This document shows, piece by piece, positions 15,804-24,330 of a DNA stretch of 50,542 nt; within the stretch, counting starts at the first letter, position 1; every line of letters begins with the position of its first letter. Below the pieces are notes generated by a model. It did not search any database. It was not told the origin of the DNA and saw only the letters and a program-made list of their open reading frames with translations. A program made the position numbers and the translations under genes. The stretch spans positions 1-50,542 of the forward strand of contig JAUIHS010000029.1 in assembly GCA_030432255.1 (NCBI GenBank), written 5' to 3'. This stretch comes from Phycisphaerae bacterium (GTDB lineage Bacteria; Planctomycetota; Phycisphaerae; Phycisphaerales; UBA1924).

Positions 15804-17783
15804 ATGTCATTTGAAGCAGCAGTTCACGCCCAGGCCATCGAACTCGGCAAGCTCAGCCTCCGGATGTGCGCCGATTCCGGAAGCGGTCACCCCACGACAG
15901 CCCTGAGCCTCAGCCACCTCGTCACCGTCCTGATGTTCCACTCCATGCGCTGGTCTCCGGAAATCCCGGATTACCCCACCTCGGACCGCCTGGTCCTCAG
16001 TGAGGGCCACGCCGTGCCCATCGTCTACGCCGCCGCCGCCCGCCTGGGCGTGATGGTCGGCAAAGATCCGGCCAATCGCCGGCCACTCACCGAAGAAGAC
16101 CTGTCCACGCTCCGGGAGTCCGATTCCGTCCTCGATGGACACCCCAACCCACGCGAAGGCATGCCGTTCTTCGACGCCGCAACCGGCTCCCTCGGACAGG
16201 GTCTGAGCGTCGCCGCCGGCGTCGGGAATGCCGCCCGCCTCGACAAGACTGACCGCCGCGTCTACTGCATCATCGGCGACGGCGAGTCGCGCGAGGGTCA
16301 GATCACCGAGGCCCTCGACTACATCATGGACCACGGCCTGACCAACGTCCTGCCCATCTTCAATTGCAACGAATATGGCCAGGCGGACAAGGTCAGCCAG
16401 CAGCAGCAGCCCGATCGCATGGTCACCCGTCTCCAGGGCATGGGCTTCGACGTCATCACCATCGACGGTCACGATCCTGCCCAGATCCTCGAAGCCTTTG
16501 AGAAGTTCTGCGCCATCAGTGCCGACGCTTCCGCGACGCCCATCGCCATCGTTGCCAAGACGATCAAGGGCTGGGGCGCCCCCTCGATGCAGGGGGGCGG
16601 CTGGCACGGCAAGCCTGCCAAGGGCGGACAACTCGAACGCGCCATCGGCGAACTCAGCGAACGCCGCGCCGAACTCACCAGCGCCCTCACCTCCACGGAT
16701 GCCTTCACCATCCGCCCGCCGGAGCAGTGGACGCCCCGTCCGCCGAAGCCCGCTGATCTCCCCACCTTCTCAGAGATGATGCGCCAGCGCGATATGGAGA
16801 CGGTCCTCCAGACCGGGCGTCTCGCCACGCGGAAGGCCTACGGCCTCGCGCTCCAGACGCTCGCACACGTCCATGACAACATCGTCTGCCTCGATGCTGA
16901 CGTGCGGAACTCAACCTTCGCCGAGTACTTCGAGAAGGACACCGCTCTCGCTGAACGCTACTTCGAGTGCAAGATCGCCGAGCAGAACATGGTCTCCGTC
17001 GCAGCGGGACTGGCAGCGGCCGGTAAGGTGCCCTTCGTCTCGACATTCGCCAAGTTCGTGACCCGCGCCTACGACCAGATCGAAATGGCCATCAACAGCG
17101 GTGCGAACATCAAGATCATCGGTTCCCACGCCGGCGTCTCCCTCGCAGCAGACGGCCCCAGCCAGATGTCGCTCCCCGATATCGCCTGGTTCCGCTCCTT
17201 CGCCACCATGAAGGATCATCGCGGCAACCCCGGCTGCTACATCCTCCAGCCCTCCGATGCGTACGCCGCGTACGCCCTCACCGCGGCGATGGCTGAGTAT
17301 GAAGGCGCCTGCTACATGCGGACGCTGCGTCCCGAGACGGAGTTCATCTACTCTGACGACGCGGTCTTCAACCTCGGTGGCTTCGAAGTTCTGACCGAGG
17401 GCCGGGACATTCTGATCGTCGCCTCCGGCTACATGGTGCATGAGGCGAACAAGGCACTGGACGGCCTTGACCGTGCGGGCGTCTCAGCGACGCTGGTCGA
17501 CCTCTACTCTCTTCCCTTCGATGCGGAGAAGCTCCTGGACGTGGCGAACGCGAACAACGGTTACGTCGTCACGGTTGAGGACAACTACGGTGCGTCGATC
17601 GGTTCGGCGGTGGCGGACGCCCTGACCGAGTCCGGCGAAGGCTTCACCCTCCATCAGATGCACGTGAAGCGGATTCCCAAGTCCGCCCGGAGTGAGGACG
17701 CGATCATGGCCCAGTGCGGCCTGAGCGTGGACGACATCGTCAGCAACTGCCTGAAGCTGCTGGACCCCGAAATGGTGGCCTGA
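15804..17783 (+). CDS. tkt: Transketolase
   Basis: 659 residues from the ATG at 15804. It transfers two-carbon units with thiamine diphosphate in the pentose phosphate (or Calvin) pathway. Motifs seen: SGHPTTALSLSHL (substrate His region), LSEGHAVPIVYAAA, the ThDP-binding GDGESREGQ near residue 158 with the paired NCNEYGQ, then in the C-terminal half the Pyr domain with the catalytic Glu in FECKIAEQNMVSVAAGLA, and the third domain with VTVEDNYG. All three transketolase domains are complete. An in-frame ATG at 15789 (MGTSS) is a possible start; neither has a strong ribosome site. A hairpin terminator follows. Confidence 0.93.
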   Translation: MSFEAAVHAQAIELGKLSLRMCADSGSGHPTTALSLSHLVTVLMFHSMRWSPEIPDYPTSDRLVLSEGHAVPIVYAAAARLGVMVGKDPANRRPLTEEDLSTLRESDSVLDGHPNPREGMPFFDAATGSLGQGLSVAAGVGNAARLDKTDRRVYCIIGDGESREGQITEALDYIMDHGLTNVLPIFNCNEYGQADKVSQQQQPDRMVTRLQGMGFDVITIDGHDPAQILEAFEKFCAISADASATPIAIVAKTIKGWGAPSMQGGGWHGKPAKGGQLERAIGELSERRAELTSALTSTDAFTIRPPEQWTPRPPKPADLPTFSEMMRQRDMETVLQTGRLATRKAYGLALQTLAHVHDNIVCLDADVRNSTFAEYFEKDTALAERYFECKIAEQNMVSVAAGLAAAGKVPFVSTFAKFVTRAYDQIEMAINSGANIKIIGSHAGVSLAADGPSQMSLPDIAWFRSFATMKDHRGNPGCYILQPSDAYAAYALTAAMAEYEGACYMRTLRPETEFIYSDDAVFNLGGFEVLTEGRDILIVASGYMVHEANKALDGLDRAGVSATLVDLYSLPFDAEKLLDVANANNGYVVTVEDNYGASIGSAVADALTESGEGFTLHQMHVKRIPKSARSEDAIMAQCGLSVDDIVSNCLKLLDPEMVA

Positions 17784-17812
17784 GCTCGGTTGACAATCCG
17801 ATTCTGATTCAT

Positions 17813-17839
17813 GGGGCAGGTTCCGACCTGCCCCTTTTT
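17813..17839 (+). terminator. Rho-independent terminator of tkt
   Basis: A perfect 9-bp stem (GGGGCAGGT with ACCTGCCCC) and loop TCCG are followed by five T. It ends the transketolase transcript 30 bases after the stop. Confidence 0.9.
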
Positions 17840-18082
17840 CGTGCGGCAGGGTGCCCGATCCGGCAAGAATTCGGGGCTGGAAGGTTGGCGGCGGCTCCGG
17901 ATTCGCATCGGGAGGATCGGGTTGCATTCCGGGTGCAAAATCCGCACTCACAGCCTCAGAACGCGGTTTTGGATGGTATCCGGCGATTGTCAGGCCCGGT
18001 GAGCCGGGCGAGTTGATGTTCGGGTTCTGACAAAATTATCCGAGAAAGTTAACTGGTACTAGCTAGGTTGGACGACAGTGAC

Positions 18083-18088
18083 TATAGT
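18083..18088 (+). promoter_or_regulatory. TATAGT -10 hexamer of porin gene
   Basis: TATAGT would start a leader of about 165 bases before the porin ATG at 18261. The AT-rich segment just upstream (18026-18065) may act as UP element or -35 area; no clean TTGACA at 17 bases is seen. Confidence 0.45.
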
Positions 18089-18110
18089 GCCCGCCTGAAG
18101 GGTTCAGAGT

Positions 18111-18136
18111 GGGTGCCGGTTCGAGTGCCGGCTCCC
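18111..18136 (+). promoter_or_regulatory. Stem-loop in porin leader
   Basis: GGGTGCCGG pairs with CCGGCTCCC (one internal T-T mismatch) around the loop TTCGAGTG. It lies near the 5' end of the predicted leader and has no T tract, so it may protect the message or act in regulation rather than terminate. Confidence 0.4.
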
Positions 18137-18260
18137 TTGGAACATGAAACAAAGTTCTCCCTGATTCGACCACGTGCGTGGCGCGAAGGGGAGAAGACGA
18201 GTTCTCGGGTCGCCGGACCGAACCCCGGAGTGGGTCGGCTGGTGAAAGGAGAGTATTTCG

Positions 18261-19472
18261 ATGAAGACGAAGAGTCTTGGCATGCTTGCCGGCACCGCCG
18301 TGGCGCTCACGATGGTTTCCGGCGTTACTGCTGAAATGAACACTGATGAAATCCGCGCCATGGTCGCTGAGATCACCGCGGATGCGCAGACCCGCTCCAG
18401 CAACCTCGCTGGCGGTGCTGACGCTGGTCATGACGGCAAGCGGTTCTACATCACCGACGGTGGCGACTTCCGCCTCAACATCGGTGGTCAGATCCAGTTC
18501 CGTTACATCGCGAACTTCGCTGACGAAGGCGGCGCCACCGGCGACGACTTCGAGGGTGGCTTCCAGACCCGTCGTACCAAGCTCTGGTTCGACGGCACCG
18601 CCTTCGGCGACATGTTCTACAAGGTCAAGGGTAACTTCGCCCGCGCCGGTGGCGCGTTCGGTCTCGAAGATGCCTACGTCGGTACCCACCTCGACGACAA
18701 CACCAAGGTCCGCTGGGGTCAGTTCAAGGCTCCGTTCCTTCGCGAAGAGCTCGTCAGCTCCGGCCGTCAGCTCGCCGTCGACCGGTCGCTGACCAACGAA
18801 GTCTTCAACCAGGATTACTCCCAGGGTGTCGAGATTCAGCATCAGACGGATGACTTCAGCATCGCTGCGATGTTCTCCGATGGCTTCGGCAGCCGCAACA
18901 CCGACTTCGCCAACCCGGCCGAAGCCGACTACGCCGTCACCGTTCGCGGCCAGTTCAAGGCTGCTGGTGGCTGGGATCAGTTCCATGACTTCTCCGGTGA
19001 GTCCGGCCAGGACTACGGCGCGCTCATCGGTGGTGCCGTGCACTACGAAGAGTCTGACGACGCTGACTTCGAGCTCTTCGCCTACACCGTTGACGTCTCC
19101 GCTGAGGGTGACGGCTGGAACGCCTTCGCCGCGATCGTCGGTACCTCTACCGACACCGCCGGTGGCGACTTCGATGACTTCGGTGCCGTGGTCCAGGGTG
19201 GTATGTTCTTCCCCGACAGCGCCTGGGAAATCTTCGGTCGCTGGGACGTCCTCTTCCCCGATTCCGATCGGGCCTTCGATGACGACTTCCACACGCTCAC
19301 CGTTGGTGTGAACAACTACATCCACGGTCACGCCGCGAAGTTCACCTTCGACGTCCAGTGGCACCTCAACGACGAGAACGGTCTCTCCGGTCCCAACACG
19401 GGCATCGGTTACACCGCCGACGACGACGAAGACGAAGTCGCCTTCCGCGCCCAGTTCCAGCTCCTCTTCTGA
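18261..19472 (+). CDS. Outer-membrane porin, OprP/OprO-like
   Basis: 403 residues. Signal peptide MKTKSLGMLAGTAVALTMVSG, then a short helical segment (TDEIRAMVAEITADAQTRS) and a beta-barrel rich in alternating hydrophobic/aromatic strands, starting with GGDFRLNIGGQIQFRYIANF, as in phosphate-selective porin O/P family proteins. The C-terminus ends in a barrel strand, FRAQFQLLF, with the usual terminal Phe. The ribosome site AAAGGAGAG is strong, and codon use is highly biased to C-ending codons compared with neighbours, which suggests high expression. It probably forms a general or anion-selective channel; the true selectivity cannot be read. Followed by a strong terminator. Confidence 0.87.
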   Translation: MKTKSLGMLAGTAVALTMVSGVTAEMNTDEIRAMVAEITADAQTRSSNLAGGADAGHDGKRFYITDGGDFRLNIGGQIQFRYIANFADEGGATGDDFEGGFQTRRTKLWFDGTAFGDMFYKVKGNFARAGGAFGLEDAYVGTHLDDNTKVRWGQFKAPFLREELVSSGRQLAVDRSLTNEVFNQDYSQGVEIQHQTDDFSIAAMFSDGFGSRNTDFANPAEADYAVTVRGQFKAAGGWDQFHDFSGESGQDYGALIGGAVHYEESDDADFELFAYTVDVSAEGDGWNAFAAIVGTSTDTAGGDFDDFGAVVQGGMFFPDSAWEIFGRWDVLFPDSDRAFDDDFHTLTVGVNNYIHGHAAKFTFDVQWHLNDENGLSGPNTGIGYTADDDEDEVAFRAQFQLLF

Positions 19473-19506
19473 TCGAGCCGAACTGACCGCAATGCGAATT
19501 TGACCG

Positions 19507-19538
19507 ACCGGCCCCCTCGGGGGCCGGTTGTTCTTTTT
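19507..19538 (+). terminator. Rho-independent terminator of porin
   Basis: A 9-bp stem (ACCGGCCCC with GGGGCCGGT, loop CTCG) is followed by TGTTCTTTTT. The tail GTTGTTCTTTTTG is identical to that of the terminator at 36698. The heptad repeat begins at once after it. Confidence 0.85.
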
Positions 19539-19671
19539 GGGGAGCGGGGAGCGGGGAGCGGGGTGCGGGGAGCGGGGAGCGGGGTGCGGGGTGCGGGGAG
19601 CGGGGTGCGGGGAGCGGGGTGCGAGGAGCGGGGAGTTGGGTGCGGGGAGTTGAGTGCGGGGAGTTGGGTCG
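19539..19671 (+). repeat. Heptanucleotide tandem repeat, 19 units
   Basis: Nineteen head-to-tail 7-base units: twelve are exactly GGGGAGC or GGGGTGC, then a GAGGAGC unit, then six degenerate units alternating GGGGAGT with TGGGTGC-like forms. Every early unit has a run of four G on the plus strand, so the array has strong G-quadruplex potential. It lies between the porin terminator and the 3' end of the convergent permease gene and codes for nothing I trust. Confidence 0.95.
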
Positions 19672-19710
19672 GGCCACTCGTCCCTGATCACTGTTCCCTC
19701 GTCCCTTCCC

Positions 19711-20676
19711 TTAGGCAATCCTCGGATCGACCCAACGGTACAGCACGTCGACCACCAGGTTGAACAGCACCAGCATCGCCGAGAAGATCAACGTCACGCC
19801 CATGATCACGAAGAGGTCCTTGTTGCGGACCGCATCGACGAAGTGCTGACCGATCCCGGGGATGTTGAAGACCATCTCGATCACGAAGGAACCCGTCATG
19901 GCGAATGCCGCTGCCGGACCGATGTAGCTCAGCACCGGCAGGAAAGCGACCTTCAGGGCGTGCTTCAGGATGACGCGGTAGCCGGGCAGGCCCTTGGCCT
20001 TCGCCGTGCGGATGTACTCCATGCTCAGCACGTCAATCATGCTCATGCGGCTGAGACGGGCGATGTACGCCGCGAATGGCAGGCTGAGCGTGAAGGCGGG
20101 CAGGAAGACGTCCGTCAGTTTCCCCCAACTTGCGACGCCGCCGATACCGAGGAAGAGCGGGAAGAGCATGAGCAGGGCGGTTCCGATGACGAAGGAGGGC
20201 AGACTGATGCCCACGAGCGCCACCAGCAGGGTGACCAGGTCTGCCAGTGAGTTCGGTTTCAGCGCACCGATGATGCCTGTGGTCAATCCCAGGACCAGCG
20301 CAATGATGATCGCCGACAGCCCCAGCACGATGGACACCGGCAACGAACTGCCGATCAATTCGTTGACGCTCCAGTCGTCGTGCTTGAAGGAGGGGCCGAA
20401 GTCGAAGATGTAGTCCGGGCGGGCTGTGCCGCGAACCGACGCCACGGCCCAATGCAGACCCGTGACGTTGTAGAGGTAGTTGCCGTAGAAGCGGTAGGGA
20501 TTGTCGAGGTCGTACTGGCGGTTCATCTGGTCGATGACGGATTGCGGCGGTCGCCTGCCTTCGTCATTCAGCAGCGCCTCGCCGGGGAGTGCCCATGACA
20601 GCATGAAGGTGATCGTGTAGATCACGATCAGGATGATGGGCAACTGGATGAGGCGGCGGACGATGAGGCCGATCAT
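19711..20676 (-). CDS. Oligopeptide ABC transporter permease, OppB/DppB type
   Basis: 321 residues with about six membrane helices. The N-terminus (MIGLIVRRLIQLPIILIVIY) is the typical first helix of OppB/DppB permeases; the coupling EAA-like segment appears as MEYIRTAKAKGLPGYRVILKHALK, followed by FVIEMVFNIPGIGQHFVDAV. It is the inner-membrane channel half of a peptide importer. Its ATG overlaps the stop of the binding-protein gene by ATGA (20673-20676), so the two are translationally coupled. The partner permease OppC and the ATPases OppD/F are not in the window; downstream comes only the heptad repeat. Confidence 0.9.
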   Translation of the reverse strand: MIGLIVRRLIQLPIILIVIYTITFMLSWALPGEALLNDEGRRPPQSVIDQMNRQYDLDNPYRFYGNYLYNVTGLHWAVASVRGTARPDYIFDFGPSFKHDDWSVNELIGSSLPVSIVLGLSAIIIALVLGLTTGIIGALKPNSLADLVTLLVALVGISLPSFVIGTALLMLFPLFLGIGGVASWGKLTDVFLPAFTLSLPFAAYIARLSRMSMIDVLSMEYIRTAKAKGLPGYRVILKHALKVAFLPVLSYIGPAAAFAMTGSFVIEMVFNIPGIGQHFVDAVRNKDLFVIMGVTLIFSAMLVLFNLVVDVLYRWVDPRIA

Positions 20677-22526
20677 TGGGCGAAGACTCCCATGTCCGTC
20701 ACCCGGACCTCATCGCCCTCCTTGAGCACGCCCAGCTTCCAGAGGTACTGCACCAGTCGCGGATGCCGGCTGATACCGACGAGGCCGCCCGGTCGGGGAT
20801 TCCCCTCGGCGTCGAGCGGCGGCTCGAACATGTAGTAGTAGTTGTACTGCCAGATGGGAACGACGGGGACCGACTCTTCCATCGTGTACCGTTCCGCCTC
20901 CTCGAGGATCTTGAGGCGGGCACGGGTATCGACCTCGTCGGCCGCACGCTCCAGCATGGCGTCGAATGTCGGATCGGAGTAGCCACGATCGTTGTTCCCA
21001 TCCCCGGTGCGATGGAGATCGAGGAAGGTGGTGGGATCGCCGTAGTCACCGAACCACCCGCCGCGGGCCATCATGTAGTCCTTCTGCTTCAGGTCGTCCT
21101 TGTAGATCTTGGATTCCTTGGCATCGATGCGCGTCGGGATGCCGAGCGTCTCGGTGAACATGCGGCCCATGACCATTGCCACATCCTCGTGGTATGAACC
21201 GGTGGAGCAGAGCATCTCGACAACGGGAAACTCGTCGCCCGCTTCGTTCTCGGGGATGCCGTTCCCGTCGCGATCTTCCCATCCGGCATTCGCCAGTTCC
21301 TGCCGGGCTCGCTCCGGATTGAATGGCAGCCCGATCGGACTTTCGAAGCCGCCGATGCTTCCTACCGGTATGAGCACGTCCGCGACCTTCTCGCCGGAGC
21401 GCTTCACGTTGTCGACGATGGCCTTCTTGTTCACCGCCAGGGCGAAGGCCCGACGCACACCCGCATCGTGAAACGGGTTGGTGCGCCCGTCCGCCAGTCG
21501 GGGTTTGCAGTTGAAGGACCAGAAGTAGGTGCCGAAGGTGGAGAGCGCATGAATGTTGCTTCGCTGGCCGGCGTCCTTCTCAGCCAGCATGTCCGCGATG
21601 TACTTGACTGTCACATCCGAGTGCCAGTCAGCGGCCCCGGTCTCGTAAGCCAGGATGGAGGTGTTGCCATCCTGGATCGGGAGCGTGCGAATGGTGTCGG
21701 AGACGATGGCGTCCTGATCCCAGTACATCGGATTCCGCCGCAGCAGCATCCCTCGTTTGAACTGCCATTGCTCGACCGTGTAGGGTCCGTTGCAGACGAG
21801 GTTCCACGGCTTGGTCCAGGCCTTGCTCTGATCGAGGCGCCCGGTTTCCGGTGTGACCTGGAGGAATCGTTCGACGGTGGCTTCGTGGACCGGCGAGAAG
21901 GGACCGAAAGCGCAGAGATCGAGGAAGAATGCGGTGGGTCGCTCAAGCGTTACTTCCAGTGTGTACGTGTCGGCGACCCGGATGCCGACGCTCTCCTGGA
22001 ATCGACGGTTGGTTTCGTCACGGAACGCCTGCGCCGCCTCCGGCGTACGCTCCTCAGCGGGCCGCGATGCATACGTGTCCATCGCCTCGGTGCGCCAGTC
22101 AAAGAACGCCTGGGCGCCCTTGATCACGAAGAAGAGTCCGGAGTAATCGGCGACCGAATCAGGCATCAGGGCACGCTGCCACGCATACTGAAAATCGCGG
22201 GCCGTGACCGGGTCGCCATTCGACCACCGCGCCTCCGGGCGGAGGTGGAAGGTGTAGACGAGACCGTCGTCGGAGACCTCCCAGCGTGCCGCGGCGGCGG
22301 GCGTGATGTCAAAGGTTGCGACCTCGTTGTTCCAGCGCACCAGCGTCTCGTAGATGGCATAGGACATGCGCAGGTCCTGGTTGTATCTCATGGCCTGCGG
22401 ATCGAGGGTGAAGATGTCCTGTGGCTGGATGTAGACAAGGTCAGCTTCGGGGAGTGACTTGTCCGTGGCCACCGTGATCGCGAGGGCACCCACGAGCAAC
22501 AGAAAAATCGCCATGACTTTTGCCAT
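20673..22526 (-). CDS. Oligopeptide-binding protein of ABC importer
   Basis: 617 residues. Family 5 extracellular solute-binding protein (OppA-like): LDPQAMRYNQDLRMSYAIYE near the N-terminus is the family signature region, followed by WEVSDDGLVYTFHLRPEARW and RRAFALAVNKKAIVDNV. The N-terminus is a hydrophobic signal or anchor (MAKVMAIFLLLVGALAITVA) without a lipobox Cys, so the protein is either cleaved and periplasmic or tethered by this helix. The ATG at 22526 is chosen because TATACT ends six bases upstream. It is coupled to the permease gene by a 4-base overlap. Confidence 0.9.
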   Translation of the reverse strand: MAKVMAIFLLLVGALAITVATDKSLPEADLVYIQPQDIFTLDPQAMRYNQDLRMSYAIYETLVRWNNEVATFDITPAAAARWEVSDDGLVYTFHLRPEARWSNGDPVTARDFQYAWQRALMPDSVADYSGLFFVIKGAQAFFDWRTEAMDTYASRPAEERTPEAAQAFRDETNRRFQESVGIRVADTYTLEVTLERPTAFFLDLCAFGPFSPVHEATVERFLQVTPETGRLDQSKAWTKPWNLVCNGPYTVEQWQFKRGMLLRRNPMYWDQDAIVSDTIRTLPIQDGNTSILAYETGAADWHSDVTVKYIADMLAEKDAGQRSNIHALSTFGTYFWSFNCKPRLADGRTNPFHDAGVRRAFALAVNKKAIVDNVKRSGEKVADVLIPVGSIGGFESPIGLPFNPERARQELANAGWEDRDGNGIPENEAGDEFPVVEMLCSTGSYHEDVAMVMGRMFTETLGIPTRIDAKESKIYKDDLKQKDYMMARGGWFGDYGDPTTFLDLHRTGDGNNDRGYSDPTFDAMLERAADEVDTRARLKILEEAERYTMEESVPVVPIWQYNYYYMFEPPLDAEGNPRPGGLVGISRHPRLVQYLWKLGVLKEGDEVRVTDMGVFAQ

Positions 22527-22532
22527 GGCGAC

Positions 22533-22538
22533 AGTATA
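22533..22538 (-). promoter_or_regulatory. TATACT -10 hexamer, leaderless start
   Basis: On the minus strand TATACT is followed by GTCGCC and then the ATG at 22526. There is no ribosome site. This drives the binding protein-permease pair. Confidence 0.6.
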
Positions 22539-22599
22539 GGGGAAGCGCACCGGAGCGATTCAGCGGCAGATCCGCCCGGTGCGTGCCTCGACGGTCCGA

Positions 22600-23709
22600 T
22601 CAGCGGAAGTCGGACGCGGAGCCGTTGTAGGGGGGCTTGGTGAGGAGACCACCGGCACCGATGATGGGCTCAAGGGCCGCATCAAAGCGTCCGGGTGCGT
22701 CCTCGGCGACGGCCTCGTCCCAGGCGGCCTTGACCTTGGAAGGCGGCGTTGAACCGGGGGCGATCCAGCGGTGAGAGATCTGAAGGAGGGAATCCGCCGC
22801 CTCAACCAGTTCGGTCACGGCACGACCCTCTTCGGTATCGCGGATCGCTTCGGTGCCGAGCTCTTCAAGGCGGGATCGCGACCATGCGTAGATCTGCCCG
22901 CTCATCAGGCCGGCCTGCTTGCCGAACTCGCCCGGCGAAACCCGCTCAATCTGAAGCTTGAGCGTCGACTGGTACGCGGTGTCCGCCGCGGCGAAGAACG
23001 CGTGATCCCATTCCGCCTGATCAGTGAGGTTGCTCTTACGGCGGGCGGTCTTGGCGAGGTCGTAGACGCCCTCGGCCATCATGCCCATGGACTGGACATG
23101 CATCGCTGAATCCAGTTGGGTGCCCGAGAAGGTGTGAACGAACATCTCGGCAACCACGGGGTTGGACTCGCTGCGGGTGGCGTTCAGCAGGCCGGACATG
23201 GCTCGGCTCACAGCGCTCTGGCCGACGGCGTTGTTGCCCGTGGAAACGGACTCCAGCATTTCACGGAAGCCGACGGCGGCACCGGCGCGGACGCTTGCAC
23301 GCTCGTCGCGGATGGCCTGATTGAGCGGCGCCATGGTCTCGCTGGATCCGATGCGTCCTGCGATCTGGCATGCGTCGTAGACGACGCGCTCGTCATCCGA
23401 ACGAACAAGTTGGGAGAGCCGGTCCTGGAGGGCCTTGCCCATGGCGACACGAAAAGCGACCGATACGTCATCGCACTCATTGAAGGGGCGCAGGAGCATG
23501 TCGCGGGCTTCAAGCCGCTCGACCATCTCGGAGGCGTCGAGCCGTCCGCTCCACTCGGAGGTGAAACTGCTGATGAGTGCGTTCTGCTCGCCGGTGAGTG
23601 CCTGCCCGCTCACGATCTCGCAGGGGATCGCCTGGAACTGAGCACCCGCCGGAGCCGCACCGATCGCGGCACAAACGGCCGTGGCGTGCAGGACGAACTT
23701 CGTTCTCAC
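22600..23709 (-). CDS. Exported helical protein, function unknown
   Basis: 369 residues if started at GTG 23709 (VRTKFVLHATAVCAAIGAAPAGA is a good signal peptide ending before QFQAIP). A TTG at 23733 with GGAAG six bases upstream would add eight residues. The mature part is alpha-helical with HEAT-like pairs (DERVVYDACQIAGRIGSSETMAPLNQAIRDE) in the middle. I recognise no catalytic motif or family. The frame is open a further 640 bases upstream, but that part lacks coding character and overlaps the divergent operon, so it is rejected. Confidence 0.65.
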   Translation of the reverse strand: MRTKFVLHATAVCAAIGAAPAGAQFQAIPCEIVSGQALTGEQNALISSFTSEWSGRLDASEMVERLEARDMLLRPFNECDDVSVAFRVAMGKALQDRLSQLVRSDDERVVYDACQIAGRIGSSETMAPLNQAIRDERASVRAGAAVGFREMLESVSTGNNAVGQSAVSRAMSGLLNATRSESNPVVAEMFVHTFSGTQLDSAMHVQSMGMMAEGVYDLAKTARRKSNLTDQAEWDHAFFAAADTAYQSTLKLQIERVSPGEFGKQAGLMSGQIYAWSRSRLEELGTEAIRDTEEGRAVTELVEAADSLLQISHRWIAPGSTPPSKVKAAWDEAVAEDAPGRFDAALEPIIGAGGLLTKPPYNGSASDFR

Positions 23710-24012
23710 GATGAAGTCTTCGAGGAAATCCAATCTGATCTTCCGTTGCTGAGGGTATCGGGTGGCGGTTCCCCACCCGCCGGGCGGTGCCGACCCGTGC
23801 ACCGGGTTGTTCTGTACGCAGACATCGGGCGCCTGGACTCGAAAAAGGCTGACGAAGCCCGAAATTCGGTTCGGAAAGCTACCACCCGCCAATCGCCCCG
23901 TCAAACGCGGGGAGACGGTCATGAAGTTGCTCTCACGTTCGGAGATGAAATCCGGGGTTGAGGAAACACCCGGTGGATGGACCGGTAAAAGTTGGGGTAT
24001 CCTCCATGCAGC
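23710..24012. other. Divergent intergenic region
   Basis: 303 bases between two divergent units. Apart from TATCCT at 23998 for the rightward operon and a short CCCCG/CGGGG hairpin near 23897-23914, I see no gene, repeat or clear regulatory element. Confidence 0.5.
23998..24003 (+). promoter_or_regulatory. TATCCT -10-like hexamer of envelope operon
   Basis: TATCCT ends nine bases before the ATG at 24013, the first gene of the four-gene unit. No Shine-Dalgarno sequence is present. Confidence 0.45.
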
Positions 24013-24330
24013 ATGATCGAGTTTCGAAAGAGCATCCTGGTCGGACGGATCGCCTTCGGCACACTCTGGGCCGGGCTGCTCGTCGTGGTCGGGGTCATGC
24101 TGCTGCTCGAATCCTCCGATCCTGTTCAGACCTGGCTCGGTGTGACAGCGGTCGCGGCCGGTCAGCTTGTCTTCATGTACGCGGTGGCGGATCGGATCTG
24201 CCATTTCGAGGACCGGACAGTGGTCAACCTGATCGAAATGGTGGTTGTGGCGATCACGCTGGCGGGATTCCTGGGTGTGATGGTCTACTTCGACGCCGCG
24301 AAGCTTCTGAGCCTCGCCGGAGCTTTCTGA
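24013..24330 (+). CDS. Small inner-membrane protein, unknown
   Basis: 105 residues with three predicted membrane helices (roughly 13-34, 45-65 and 78-100) joined by short loops; the loop DRICHFEDRTVVN is charged. No family recognised. It is the first gene of a tightly packed operon: its TGA overlaps the ATG of the next gene (ATGA around 24328-24332). The start is fixed by the TATCCT hexamer nine bases upstream; a longer TTG start at 23992 would precede the promoter. Confidence 0.72.
   Translation: MIEFRKSILVGRIAFGTLWAGLLVVVGVMLLLESSDPVQTWLGVTAVAAGQLVFMYAVADRICHFEDRTVVNLIEMVVVAITLAGFLGVMVYFDAAKLLSLAGAF

Larger units (their letters stand above)
17784..18260. other. tkt-porin intergenic region
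   Basis: 477 bases without a gene. It contains the tkt terminator (17813-17839), an unassigned GC-rich spacer, the TATAGT of the porin promoter (18083-18088) and a porin leader of about 165 bases with a stable stem-loop (18111-18136) and the ribosome site AAAGGAGAG just before 18261. I found no tRNA or small-RNA signature beyond this. Confidence 0.6.

Noticed and set aside
15807..16631. 274-codon open frame antisense to transketolase
   Set aside because: Transketolase is certain on the plus strand; the antisense frame has no recognisable domain.
18105..18140. Possible tRNA T-arm (GGTTCGAGTGCC)
   Set aside because: The loop is eight bases, no acceptor, anticodon or D arm fits, and the segment is better explained as a hairpin in the porin leader.
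18063..19718. 551-codon open frame antisense to the porin
   Set aside because: The porin has extreme C-ending codon bias, which keeps the opposite frame open. The Val/Glu-rich, low-complexity translation and the repeat-derived Pro-rich start are artefacts.
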